This document shows, in pieces, positions 18,801 to 26,504 of a DNA stretch of 39,095 bases. The position numbers and the translations under genes were made by a program. Under the pieces are notes generated by a model. That model ran no database searches. It had not been told where the DNA came from and was given only the letters and a program-made list of their open reading frames with translations. Positions within the stretch are counted from its first letter, which is position 1. Each line of letters begins with the position of its first letter. Origin of the DNA: Myxococcota bacterium (GTDB lineage Bacteria; Myxococcota_A; Polyangia; Polyangiales; Polyangiaceae); contig JAKLDZ010000005.1 in NCBI GenBank assembly GCA_022703255.1, positions 1 to 39,095 of the forward strand, in the 5' to 3' direction.

Positions 18801-21800
18801 CTCGAGCAGCAGCTCGAGGGCGGCGCGGCTGGGGCCGTGGCTCGGCTCGATGGTGAGGGCCTGACGATACGCCTCCAGGGCGCCGAGCAGGTCGTCCTGA
18901 TGCGTGCGGCGGACATCGCCGAGACGCACGAGCAGGGCGATGCGATCGTTGGGCTCCTCGGCGAGCGCCAAGTCGGCGTCGAGGGTTTCCGCGAGGTCGA
19001 CCCACCGGTCGGCCTTTTCGTAGAGGGTCTCGAGGGCCTGCAAGACGGGACGCTCGGGGCCGAACTCCTCGAGGATGGATCGCCACGCGGAGATGGACTC
19101 CGGGACGTCGTCGAGCTTGTCGGTGAGGGTCTGGGCGATGCGGGTCATGATGCGACGTCGCTCGTCGGGATCAGTGGAACCCTGCTCGCGAGCGCGAAGG
19201 ACTTCGACCAGCTCGCGCCACTTCTGGGCCTTCTCGTACAGGCGTTCCAGGGCACCGAGGGCGGTGGAGTCGCCCGGGTTGTCGGCGAGACGCGCGCGCC
19301 AGGCGTCGATGGCACCGGGCTGATCCTCGAGGATGCTCTCGCAGATTTCGCCGAGGCGGCCGAGGAGCTCGGCGCGACGAGCGGTGTCGTCCTCGAGCTT
19401 GACCTCGGTGCGGAGCATCTCGACGAGGGCGGCGTGGTTGCCGAGTCCGGCGTAGATCTCCTCGAGGGCGCGAGCGGCGGGGAGCACGAGGTTGGCGTCG
19501 TCGGGATCGATCTCGATCACCTTGCGGTACACGCCTTCCGCGCGCTTGACGTCGTTGAGCTGGTCGCGGCAAATCGCGGCGACCTCCATCAGGATCGTGC
19601 CGCGCGACTCGGGGTCGGGCGCGGCCGCCGACGCCTGCGTCAGCACCTCGGCCACCCGCTCATGGGCGCCGATCCGTCGGCCGATCTCCGTCAGGCGCGT
19701 TCGCGCGGAGCGGTCCACCGGATCGATCGGCACGAGCTTGGCGAGGGCTTCCAGCGCGCCGGTGTCGTCGGCCAGGCGCTCGTCGCGCAGCATGGCGGTG
19801 CGACGGAGCAGCTCCCTGCGCACGGACTCGTCGGTGGCGGACTCGAGGCGGATGTCGAGGACGCGGACCAGGTCGCGGATCTCGCCCTTGGCGTCGTAGA
19901 CGACCTCGAGGATCTCGGCGGCGTGGGGACGCAGCTCGGGGACCTCGAGGATCTTCTCGACGATGGCGCGGGCCTCGTGCTGGTTGGGGTCGATGCGCAG
20001 GACGTCTTCGACCTGCGGCAAGGCGGCGGTGGGATTCGAGAGCTTCTCGAGCTGGAGGGTGCCGAGGCGGAGCTTGATCTGGACGATCTCGTCGCCGACG
20101 GCGGTGTCGAGCTTGCGCTCGAGCAGGGCGACGAGCTTGCTCCAGCGCTGCTCGGAGGCGTAGAGCTTCTCGAGGGCGGAGATGGTCGACGCGTGGAGCG
20201 AGTCGATCTCGAGGATGCGCTCGTAGTAGTCGATCGCCTTGGGGAGGTTCTCGATGATCTCCTCGCAGACGATGGCGACTTCGGCGAGCAGGTCGATGCG
20301 TCGGCTGGCGCCGGAGGTGGCGGTGACCGCGCCGGCGTACATCGCCTCGAGATCGGCCCAGCGCTCGCGGCCGGTGAGGATCTGCTTGAGGCGCGAGAAG
20401 GCGCGATCGTTGGCGGGCTGACGGGTGAGCACGCGGTTCAGGTAGGGGATGGCCCCGTCCTGATCGCCGAGGACCTCGTCGTGCAGGCTCGCGGCGCGCT
20501 CGCACAGCTCGATCTCCACGGCTTCGGGCAGCGCAGGCTCGGAGGCGAGGGCGGCCTTGTAGGCCTCGGCGAGGTCGTTGGGACGCTCCGCGGCGGTGGA
20601 GAGATCGGAGGCGCGATCCCACAGCACGAGCTCTTCGGGGTACTCGGCGACGGCCTTGAGGACGACCTCGAGGGCGACGCCGGGTTCGGCGAGCTTCTTC
20701 TCGCAGACGTCGGCCAGGCGCGACATCAGCTCGAGACGGCGGCCACGATCGACCGTGCAGTCGATGAGCACGCCGAGAGAGGCTGCCTCCCTGGGAGCGT
20801 CACCGAGCTTCGCGTGCAGATCCACGAGCACTTCGGCTGCGCGTGGACGGGTCGCGTCGATCTGCACCAACGCGTCGAGGATCTGGATCGCGCGGTCGGC
20901 GTCGGCGCCGAGGTCGAGGGCGCGGACGGCGGCATCGAGGGCTGCTGCGTGGCGATCCATGCGGGGGAACAGCTCGGCGAGCTGCAGGTCGAGCTCGCCG
21001 CGGTCGGCGCCTTCGCGCTGATCCCGGTGGGCCTCGATGACCTTCGCGGCGGCATCGAGCTCACCGGCGGAGATCAGGAGGCGGGGCAGGGCGACGAGCG
21101 AAGCGTGGTTCGCGAGGTCTTTTTCGAGGCAGCGACGGTAGATCTCGATGGCGCGGGCGGGCTCGCCGAAGGCGTCCTCTTCGAGGGTCGCCCACTCGAC
21201 CATGAGGCGCGGCCCCTCTTCGATGTCCGCCAGCTCGATGCGCAGATCGAACAGCCAGCGCAGGTCGTCGCGGCGGTCGGTCGCGCGCAGGATGCGATCG
21301 AGCGTGGTGATGGTGTGCTCGTCGGTCGGGTCGCTCTCGACCAGGGCGCGGTAGGTCTTGATCGCCTCGTCGGCGCGGCCGAGCTCGGTGGCGTAGACCT
21401 CTCCGACGCGCACCTGCAGGAACCTGCGCTCCTTGTCGGACAGGTCCTTTTCGCGGGCGAGGCGGCCTTCGATGGCGTTGACGAAGGGTTCCCAGGCGCC
21501 CGCGGCGCGCGCGAAGCTCTCGAGCATCTCGAGGGCGCCGTCGGCGCGCGGGTTGAACTCGTAGGCCTTGCGCGCATAGGCGAGGGCCGCGGCCTTGTCG
21601 GACAGCTTGTGGCCGGTGACGTCGGCGAGCTTGCGCAGGAGCACGAGCTTGTCGGCCGGGTCCTCGGACTTGCCGAGGAGGATCTCGTACAGGGCGGGCA
21701 GGCGGTTCCAGCGCTCGTCCTTCTCGTAGATGGGCACCAGGGCGCGAGCCGCGCGGGTGTCGTCGGGACGCACGCTGAGCACGCGTTCGTAGGAGCGGAA

Positions 21801-24095
21801 GGAGCGCTCGGGAGCGTGGATGCGCTCCTCGAAGACCTCGGCGACGCGGAAGGAGAGGTCGACCTTGACGGTGGGGTCGGCGGCCTTGTCGGCGGCGGAG
21901 GAGAGGACCTCGGCGAGGCCTTCCCAGTCCTCGTTCTGGGCGTACAGCTCGGTGAGGCCGTCGTAGTCCTCGGCGGCGAGGTAAGCGTCGCGCAGCACGC
22001 GCAGCGCACGGGAATGGCCTGGGCGAATCTCCAGCACGCGACGCCATGCGCTCGCGGCCTTGCGGGGATCGTTGAGCCGGTCGGAGCAGATCTGGCCGAG
22101 CTTCTGCAGCACCGCGATGCGGGTGTTCTCGTCGGGCGCCTGCTCGACACGCTTCTCGAGGACCTCGGCGACGGTGACGTAGTCCTTGTCGCGCTCGGCC
22201 TGCTTTTCGAGCATGTCCATGATGCCGGGAGCGGACGGGTCGATGGACAGCACGCGCTTGTAGATGGCGATGGCGTCGGCGGACTTGTCGAGGCGCTCGG
22301 AGGCGAGCTTCGCCATCTCGATGAGGACGGGGAGCTTCTCGGAGTCGGCGAGCAGCTCGACCTCCTGGGCGTACAGGGCGAAGAGGGGGGCCCAGGCGCG
22401 GCGACGGTTGTACAGCTCCTTGAGGCGCGTGCGCGCTTCCTCGTCCGTGGGATCGATCTTGAAGATCGCCTCGTAGACCTCGGTCGCGTTCTGCACGTTC
22501 TGGAACTGCTCGACCCAGCGCTTGCCCGCGGAACGCAGGAGCGTGAGCTTCTCGTCGCGATCGGTGGACAGCTCCGCCAGCTTCTGCTGGTGAACCAGCA
22601 AGTCACGCCAGCGCTGCAGCGCCTCGTACACCCGGCACAGCTCCCGCACCGCGTCGATCGCCTGGTCGTCGAGCTGCAGGATCTGGTTGAGCACCGTGAC
22701 CAGCGCGCTGTCGCTCTTGATGTTGTCGCGATAGATTGCCGCGATCTCGCGCAGCACCTCGAGGCGACGCTCGCGATCGTCGGCGCCGATGCGCTCGAGC
22801 TCCTGGCGGAGCAGATCGACGAGCGGCGACCATGCCTCGGTCTGGCGATACAAGCGCTTGAGGGAGGCGCGGGCGTCGTGGTTCTCCGGGTCCTGGCGCA
22901 GCAGCACCTTGTACTGCTCGATCGCCTTGCCGGCGTCCTCGCGCGTCTCGGCCAGCTTCGCGATCTCGGTCCCGATCGCGGCCTTCTGCTCGCCGTCGGT
23001 CAGCGAACGCTGCGCGTCGGTGAGGATCGACATCAGGCGCCCGATGTCGCCGGACTTCTCGCAGAACTCGCGGTAGAAGTTGAGCATGCCGAGGTGCGCG
23101 GGCTCGGAGCGACGGACCTTGTCGAAGTAGGGCTCGGCCAGGTCGGCGCGGTCGCGCATGCGCCACTGGGTCATGGCGATCTGGAGCCAGATGCCGATCT
23201 CCTGGCCGGGCTTGTAGCCGCTGGCCTTGAGCTGGTCCTCGTACATCGCGACCAGGTGCTCCCAACGCTCGTTGCGGCCGAAGAAGTCGGACAGGAAGCC
23301 CATGGCCTCGGCGTAGCCGGGGGCCAGATCGAGGGCGCGCTCGTAGGCCGCCGCGCCGCGCGCGTCGTTGCCGAGCCTGCGCACGACCACCCGGGCGAGA
23401 CGGATCAACGCGGCGAAGCGCTCGTCGCGAGAGGGGAGGTCGGTCGCCATGATCTCGAGCACGCGAGCGACGTCTTCCCAGGCGCCGCGGTCGCGGTAGA
23501 TGCGCTCGAGGAGGATGGCAGCGCGACGGTTGCGCGGGTCGAGGCGCAGGGCCTCCTCGAGGACCTCCACGATCTCGGCGAGGGTGTCGTCGGAGCGGCC
23601 GTAGCGGTAGATGACCTCGGCGGCGGTGGCGAGCATCGAGCTCTTGAGCTCGCCGCCCTCTTCCTTGCGCGCCTCGGCGAGGTTGCGGTCCGCGATGGCG
23701 CGCCACTCGGCGGCCTGATCCTCGGAGCGCTCCAGGGCCTCGGTGGCCGTGGGATCGCCGGGGCGAATCTCGAGCAGACGCTTGTACGCCGCGGTCGCGC
23801 GCTTGTGCTCCAACAGCTCGTCGTCGAGCACCCGGGCCAGCTCCGCCTGCAGGATCGGCTCCTGCTTGGAGCCCCCCACCAGCGAGATCGCGTACTCGAG
23901 CAGCGTGGCTACCGCGCTCCACTCGCGACGCGTCTCGTGCTCCCGACGCGCTGCCTCGAGCAGGTCCACCAGCTCGTCGTTCGACATCCCGATGTCCGGC
24001 GCCGTGATGGCGTCCTGCAACTCGACCCAGGCAGTCTCGTTGTCCGCGTCGTCCTGCAACAGACCAAGAGCAGTTCGGATTTTCTGCGCGCTCAT
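12891..24095 (-). CDS. Giant TPR-array protein, 3,734 residues
   Basis: An 11.2-kb gene for a 3,734-residue protein made almost entirely of degenerate helical repeats. A recurring block of roughly 105-115 residues can be followed from end to end: RRxELLxRxAxLxxxxLxDxxxAxxxY, then a short turn with DP or EP, then AxxxLExLYxxxxxWxxLVxLLxxRL. By length this is about 33 blocks, each equal to about three TPR units. No signal peptide, membrane helix or catalytic motif is visible, so it is probably a cytoplasmic scaffold forming a long superhelix. The ATG at 24095 (MSAQKIRTALG) is preferred over a GTG two codons earlier. The upstream GGGGTG is a modest ribosome-binding site. It leads an operon with the DUF374 acyltransferase and the aminotransferase. 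Over its whole length it uses no TTA, CTA or TCA codon. Long TPR proteins occur in Myxococcota, but I cannot name a characterised homologue. Confidence 0.9.
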   Translation of the reverse strand: MSAQKIRTALGLLQDDADNETAWVELQDAITAPDIGMSNDELVDLLEAARREHETRREWSAVATLLEYAISLVGGSKQEPILQAELARVLDDELLEHKRATAAYKRLLEIRPGDPTATEALERSEDQAAEWRAIADRNLAEARKEEGGELKSSMLATAAEVIYRYGRSDDTLAEIVEVLEEALRLDPRNRRAAILLERIYRDRGAWEDVARVLEIMATDLPSRDERFAALIRLARVVVRRLGNDARGAAAYERALDLAPGYAEAMGFLSDFFGRNERWEHLVAMYEDQLKASGYKPGQEIGIWLQIAMTQWRMRDRADLAEPYFDKVRRSEPAHLGMLNFYREFCEKSGDIGRLMSILTDAQRSLTDGEQKAAIGTEIAKLAETREDAGKAIEQYKVLLRQDPENHDARASLKRLYRQTEAWSPLVDLLRQELERIGADDRERRLEVLREIAAIYRDNIKSDSALVTVLNQILQLDDQAIDAVRELCRVYEALQRWRDLLVHQQKLAELSTDRDEKLTLLRSAGKRWVEQFQNVQNATEVYEAIFKIDPTDEEARTRLKELYNRRRAWAPLFALYAQEVELLADSEKLPVLIEMAKLASERLDKSADAIAIYKRVLSIDPSAPGIMDMLEKQAERDKDYVTVAEVLEKRVEQAPDENTRIAVLQKLGQICSDRLNDPRKAASAWRRVLEIRPGHSRALRVLRDAYLAAEDYDGLTELYAQNEDWEGLAEVLSSAADKAADPTVKVDLSFRVAEVFEERIHAPERSFRSYERVLSVRPDDTRAARALVPIYEKDERWNRLPALYEILLGKSEDPADKLVLLRKLADVTGHKLSDKAAALAYARKAYEFNPRADGALEMLESFARAAGAWEPFVNAIEGRLAREKDLSDKERRFLQVRVGEVYATELGRADEAIKTYRALVESDPTDEHTITTLDRILRATDRRDDLRWLFDLRIELADIEEGPRLMVEWATLEEDAFGEPARAIEIYRRCLEKDLANHASLVALPRLLISAGELDAAAKVIEAHRDQREGADRGELDLQLAELFPRMDRHAAALDAAVRALDLGADADRAIQILDALVQIDATRPRAAEVLVDLHAKLGDAPREAASLGVLIDCTVDRGRRLELMSRLADVCEKKLAEPGVALEVVLKAVAEYPEELVLWDRASDLSTAAERPNDLAEAYKAALASEPALPEAVEIELCERAASLHDEVLGDQDGAIPYLNRVLTRQPANDRAFSRLKQILTGRERWADLEAMYAGAVTATSGASRRIDLLAEVAIVCEEIIENLPKAIDYYERILEIDSLHASTISALEKLYASEQRWSKLVALLERKLDTAVGDEIVQIKLRLGTLQLEKLSNPTAALPQVEDVLRIDPNQHEARAIVEKILEVPELRPHAAEILEVVYDAKGEIRDLVRVLDIRLESATDESVRRELLRRTAMLRDERLADDTGALEALAKLVPIDPVDRSARTRLTEIGRRIGAHERVAEVLTQASAAAPDPESRGTILMEVAAICRDQLNDVKRAEGVYRKVIEIDPDDANLVLPAARALEEIYAGLGNHAALVEMLRTEVKLEDDTARRAELLGRLGEICESILEDQPGAIDAWRARLADNPGDSTALGALERLYEKAQKWRELVEVLRAREQGSTDPDERRRIMTRIAQTLTDKLDDVPESISAWRSILEEFGPERPVLQALETLYEKADRWVDLAETLDADLALAEEPNDRIALLVRLGDVRRTHQDDLLGALEAYRQALTIEPSHGPSRAALELLLENPSARRDAAQVLHPLYEADGDHEKLLKVVQIEAETSYSPVERLDLLEQAVKVAEGPLADPARAFQFAVGGLKEAAGTDSVQGWLDTVERLASATRRFPELVALLREVVGQILDGDIQLSVTLRIAELARTELADRELARENYLKALDIHGDDPRALIALEALYEEAGDANALLNIIRRRVDVAENEGEKKQLLFRQARLCSEVLQDRPAAIAVYESVLDLDLDPAAVEALEKLYTETDRYNDLVALSERQLDQESTDKALLRVKIAQVADARLGDTLRAFDELADALAIDPQNPAAIAELERLLEHAEDPEHRARAAEMLEPFYLNTAEWKRVKVTIEARLAASQDSDKRRELLRRLALMQEEQEEDFSAALETTAKLLHEDITDQDTWRQLESQAKVAGAERRLADIFAAELEKIPSDEPATAKLCRRTGELFAELGNTDRALAFYRRALDFEPDSRELFGAIDALLIKADRPSERVALYRSALDHRYDPVDRLKVLHTIADLERNSLLDLDKAIETYRSALDVDEHDEVSLDALTALYRTRERWTELSELCLQRAEGEEDLDKGCAYRLDLARLLRDQIHDLVGAIDQYEEIVRRSPGHKEAVADLEALLAADDQHKERIVEILMPIHEGADDWRKLIYLNAQRFDLASDDVDRISILRETARLWEQRGNDKSRAFEALRAAFEIVADDSDIRADLERLAGDLGAWDDLAEAYEAAAKDAEGTTLRDLLAALAVVQDERRDDPRSALVAYERLAATDESDPAPLEKIDYLATLLSDWPTLVRVLTKKADLIGSDEERASVWRRVGETRRDMLEDSDGAVADYERAFELDPMSAYTIDCLIELYEQKDDAKRLVELYQRRVELAGDDDQDLKFSLLVQSADRWEKQLKDRPAAIDTLRSALDVRPADRLVLRKLEELYRAESMWSELLDTLRLEASVADTVDDRVGLRREIGGLLAGALAEPNEALEAFRMVLEEAPADSVAIDAVRKLGEEREELRLQAAEILEPVLRAGSRFDTLVGVLEMRLKAQSEPLDRARTLKSIAVVFDASMSDASKALDAMLRAFAETPDDPAFHDEIERLCGACSGYDRYADALTERAGNTFDAVVAKDLWTRLGRVAENKLSDDKRAVAAYGKALEQAGDAPDLLEALDRLHSKLGNDHELADILERRVSVETDSGKQADLYHRLAVLQIKSFGDKMQGLETLRMALERAPDHVKACETIEELTADKDLFEDAASALETVYRARADFQSLANLFEKRISFAQSPADRLRMRSELARVLEDQANDTRRAQRVLEDAIADDPRDESTLKEIERLAAINAQWTEAARAFAKALEGASDLDSSSARDLFARLAGWYRDKLADARAAEDALTKALARDPENLELLRSVESLQREPGRERDLIETLRRRAMLETDGEKRRDLFREAATLAEGSVHDEPLAEQVLRQLVEVDDAWIWPFEELTRFRERASDWPETVKLLLRRAELTADGPSIVTLKHKAAEVLRDKLNDNVRSLEIYEEILDAEPADKGAAAALRELYAKEKRDKDLCTLLERLIDVASTPKERNELRLELAHLLAARFDAVSDAVGVLHKVLEEEPGLTDAVVSLSQLYEKSGRDEELAELLNGQIDLARGRGDSAAELTFTVRLGEVYESRLGDTAKAIEAYQQVLARDPNHRGALESLGRLYEVKNEPAKAAETLEKILGSLSGDEAVELAMRLADLFARVKDDAGARRVLESGLRADPSSAPVRERLRKLYERTGAWAEVADMISQDAEAAVEPAAKVKLLRAAADIHTDKRKDAAAASLLLEKASTLAPDDRDLLLALCDSYSASGRGKDAVKALEKIVESYAGKRVKELADIHHRLARAFTADGEKERALQELDQAFRINPGNLAILVDLGVLALDMNDLERAQKTFRALLLQRLDDKAPITKAEVFYYLGEISRRQGDTKKAIQMLERSLENDSSFQKAQELLKELKQ

Positions 24096-24485
24096 CGTCA
24101 CCCCAACGCCACGTCGTGGTTTCGTCGCACCGGTTCGGTCGGCACTCGGACAGTGTCATCGACACGCCAACCGCTCGCGTCGCCCGCTGTGTCGTCCACG
24201 CCGATCGAGGCGAAATTCCGCCAGATCCACGCAGAACGACACAAGGGGCCGCGATGCTACGACGCGGTCCCCCAGGACACAAGACGTCCTGGCCACGACG
24301 GCGGCGGTCCCGCGCCCGACGGCGCGCAGATGCGGCAACTCGTGGAGAACGGGCCCACGACGCGAACGGAATCCTCGGGCGGTGTTGATTCCTCTTGCAA
24401 TCCGGAGCCACCCCCCTGCAGAGCCGAGCCGGGAGCGCGCAGCCCCCCTGCCCCGTCGCTTCCCCCCAGAATCCCCCGGAGACCC
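24096..24485. other. 390-bp divergent intergenic region with possible structured leader
   Basis: This region separates the giant TPR gene (leftward) from the Fe-S gene (rightward) and should hold both promoters, although no convincing -35/-10 pair was found. An imperfect palindrome, GGCGAAATTCCGCC, lies at 24209-24222. Between 24246 and 24360 several hairpins are possible: 24246-24271 (8 bp, one bulged T, 9-base loop), 24272-24292 (CCAGGAC/GTCCTGG, 7-base loop), and 24311-24326 (CGCGCC/GGCGCG, 4-base loop). TCGTGG (24340-24345) can pair either with CCACGA at 24293-24298 or with CCACGA at 24355-24360. This could be a 5' leader switch for the Fe-S gene, or a chance result of high GC. Confidence 0.35.
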
Positions 24486-25805
24486 ATGGGACACCTGCAC
24501 GCCTCCAAGGACCGCTGGCTCGCGCTGCAACGTCGCGTCGACAAGACCCAGACCGGCCTGCCGCCCACCCCCGAGCTGCACGACATCCTCCGCCACCTGT
24601 TCACCGAGCAGGAGGCCGACATCGCCGCCCGACTCCCCGTCGTCCCCCGCTCCCTCTCCAGCCTCGCCCGACGCTTCGACCTCCCCGCCGAGTCCCTGCG
24701 CGCCATCCTCGACCGCATGGCCGACAAGGGCCTGGTGTTCGACCTCCCCCACCCCACCCGCGGCACCTTCTACATGCTCGCCCCGCCCGTCATCGGCTTC
24801 TTCGAGTTCTCGATGATGCGCGTGCGCTCCGACATCGACCAGAAGGCCGTCGCAGGCCTGCTCTCCCGCTACCTCTACGACCGCCCCGACTTCATGCGCG
24901 AGGTCGCACGCAGCGACACCCCCGTCGGACGCGCCCTCCCCCACGAGCCCGCCCTCGACGGCGACGTCCCCGACACGGAGGTGCTCGACACCGATCGCGC
25001 CACCGAGATCGTTCGTGACGCGAAGTACGGCGCGGTCTCCCTGTGCTACTGCCGTCACAAGAAGGAGCACCTGGGCGAGGCATGCGGCCGCCCGGTGGAC
25101 GTGTGCCTCTCGCTCGGCACCGGAGCCGACTACATCCTGCGGCACGGTCACGGACGACGCGCGGAGGCCGCCGAGCTGCTCGACATCCTCGAGCGATGCC
25201 GCGGCCAGCAGCTCGTCCACATCGCCGACAACGTGCTGCGCAAGCCGTCGTACATCTGCAACTGCTGCGGCTGCTGCTGCGGCCAGCTCGCGGCGATCAA
25301 CCGGCACGGCCTGTCCCATGCCGTGGCCACCTCGGGGTTCCTGGCGCGCATCGACCGCGAGGCGTGCACCGGCTGCGGACGCTGCGCGCGGGTGTGTCCG
25401 GTGCGGGCGATCTCGGTGCGTCCGCGGCCCCCGCAGGAGGGGCCGAAGGCGAAGATGCTGGCGGAGATCGAGGAGGACATCTGCCTGGGGTGCGGGGTGT
25501 GCAAGGCGCAGTGCACGAAGGGGGCGCTGCACATGAAGGCGCGGGAGCGGCGGATGCTGACGCCCGAGGACACGCTCGAGCGCGTGCTGAGCATGGCGGT
25601 GGGGCGGGGCAACCTGCACTCGCTGCTGTTCGACGACCAGGACGGGCCTGGTTCGGCGCTGGCGAGCCGTCTGGTGGGGGCGATCGAGCGGATGCCGCTG
25701 GCGCGGCGGGCGGTGCTGGACGAGCAGCTCAGGTCGCGGTTCGTCAAGTTCCTGGGCAGGACGGCGCGCCGGGATCGGAGGACGCCGAAGGAGGTCGTGG
25801 AGTAG
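24486..25805 (+). CDS. Winged-helix and dicluster 4Fe-4S protein
   Basis: A 439-residue cytoplasmic protein. Residues about 40-100 look like a winged helix-turn-helix (SLSSLARRFDLPAESLRAIL, DRMADKGLVFDLP). A middle Cys-rich part has CYCRHKKEHLGEAC (187-200), C207 and the dense NCCGCCCGQ cluster (259-267). Two classic ferredoxin motifs follow: CTGCGRCARVCP (294-305) and CLGCGVCKAQC (333-343). Two 4Fe-4S clusters are therefore expected, with a third metal or cluster site possible at the extra Cys. Proteins with this general layout occur in Deltaproteobacteria and are annotated only as 4Fe-4S binding; the physiological role is unknown. GGAGACCC precedes the ATG at 24486. The frame is open far upstream but only in antisense of the TPR gene. 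It converges on the lipoprotein operon 8 bases downstream. Confidence 0.87.
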   Translation: MGHLHASKDRWLALQRRVDKTQTGLPPTPELHDILRHLFTEQEADIAARLPVVPRSLSSLARRFDLPAESLRAILDRMADKGLVFDLPHPTRGTFYMLAPPVIGFFEFSMMRVRSDIDQKAVAGLLSRYLYDRPDFMREVARSDTPVGRALPHEPALDGDVPDTEVLDTDRATEIVRDAKYGAVSLCYCRHKKEHLGEACGRPVDVCLSLGTGADYILRHGHGRRAEAAELLDILERCRGQQLVHIADNVLRKPSYICNCCGCCCGQLAAINRHGLSHAVATSGFLARIDREACTGCGRCARVCPVRAISVRPRPPQEGPKAKMLAEIEEDICLGCGVCKAQCTKGALHMKARERRMLTPEDTLERVLSMAVGRGNLHSLLFDDQDGPGSALASRLVGAIERMPLARRAVLDEQLRSRFVKFLGRTARRDRRTPKEVVE

Positions 25806-25813
25806 GCGCGGGG

Positions 25814-26491
25814 CTACTGCGCGAGGGGGAAGCCGCAGCACTCGGCGCCGACATCGCACGCGCTCACGCCGGGCTTCTCCATCCAGCCGCACCCCCACGG
25901 CGCGGGATGGTCGTTGAAGATGCAGAAGCAGGCGCCGGAACCCTCCTGCTTCGGCGTGCAATCGAAGCCGTAGGAGAAGCCGTCGGAGCAGGCGAAGGAG
26001 CAGGAGCAGATCCCGTCGGACGATTCCGCGCAGGTGCTCTCGGAGCAGACGACGGGGGACTTCTCGACGCAGAGCCCGTCGGGCTTGCAGGTCTGGGAGG
26101 CCTCGCAATCCCAGTTGTTGTAGCAGGCGGCTTTCTCGCACGGGTCCACGCCGTTGGAGCACACGTAGCCGATCACGCAGCCGTTGGCGTCGAGCTTGGG
26201 ATTGCCGTTGCACCAGTTGCACAAGGGCATGGGTGGGCAGAGGGAGTCGGGGAGCCCGGAGTCGCCGGCCTGGCCGCCGGCGCCGCCGGCCCAGCCTCCG
26301 CCGACGGCGATTCCCGCCGCTCCGGACGAGCCTGCGACATAGCCGCCGTTTCCGCCGGAGCCCGCCTGGGAGCCACCGCTTCCGGCCACGGCCTCCCGCT
26401 CCACCTCGACCTTGCCTCCGCAGGCGAGCAGGGCGTCCATGGCCCCGATCCACGCGAGCAGTCGAATCCGAAATGGGACAATCGAAATCAT
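25814..26491 (-). CDS. Cys-rich secreted lipoprotein (Gly-rich linker)
   Basis: A 225-residue lipoprotein. A hydrophobic signal segment ends in a good lipobox, LLAC-GGKVE. Residues about 35-77 are a low-complexity Gly/Ser/Ala linker. The rest carries about 24 Cys in short spacings (LCPPMPLCNWCNGNPK, CEASQTCKPDGLC, CSCSFACSDG), which implies a disulphide-stabilised extracellular domain. The CEASQTCKPDGLC segment resembles small Cys-rich repeats seen in myxobacterial surface proteins. The ATG at 26491 has GGGAG upstream. It is the last of three lipoprotein genes spaced by 13 and 18 bases. Function is unknown; surface display through the Lol pathway is inferred. Confidence 0.83.
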   Translation of the reverse strand: MISIVPFRIRLLAWIGAMDALLACGGKVEVEREAVAGSGGSQAGSGGNGGYVAGSSGAAGIAVGGGWAGGAGGQAGDSGLPDSLCPPMPLCNWCNGNPKLDANGCVIGYVCSNGVDPCEKAACYNNWDCEASQTCKPDGLCVEKSPVVCSESTCAESSDGICSCSFACSDGFSYGFDCTPKQEGSGACFCIFNDHPAPWGCGWMEKPGVSACDVGAECCGFPLAQ

Positions 26492-26504
26492 GGCAAACTC
26501 CCTC

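Noticed and set aside
12264-24485. A plus-strand open frame of over 12 kb opposite the giant TPR gene, continuous into the Fe-S gene
   Set aside because: It is the codon-register antisense of the TPR gene, open only because that gene avoids TTA, CTA and TCA. Its translation has no domain, and only the last 1,320 bases (24486-25805) are a real gene.
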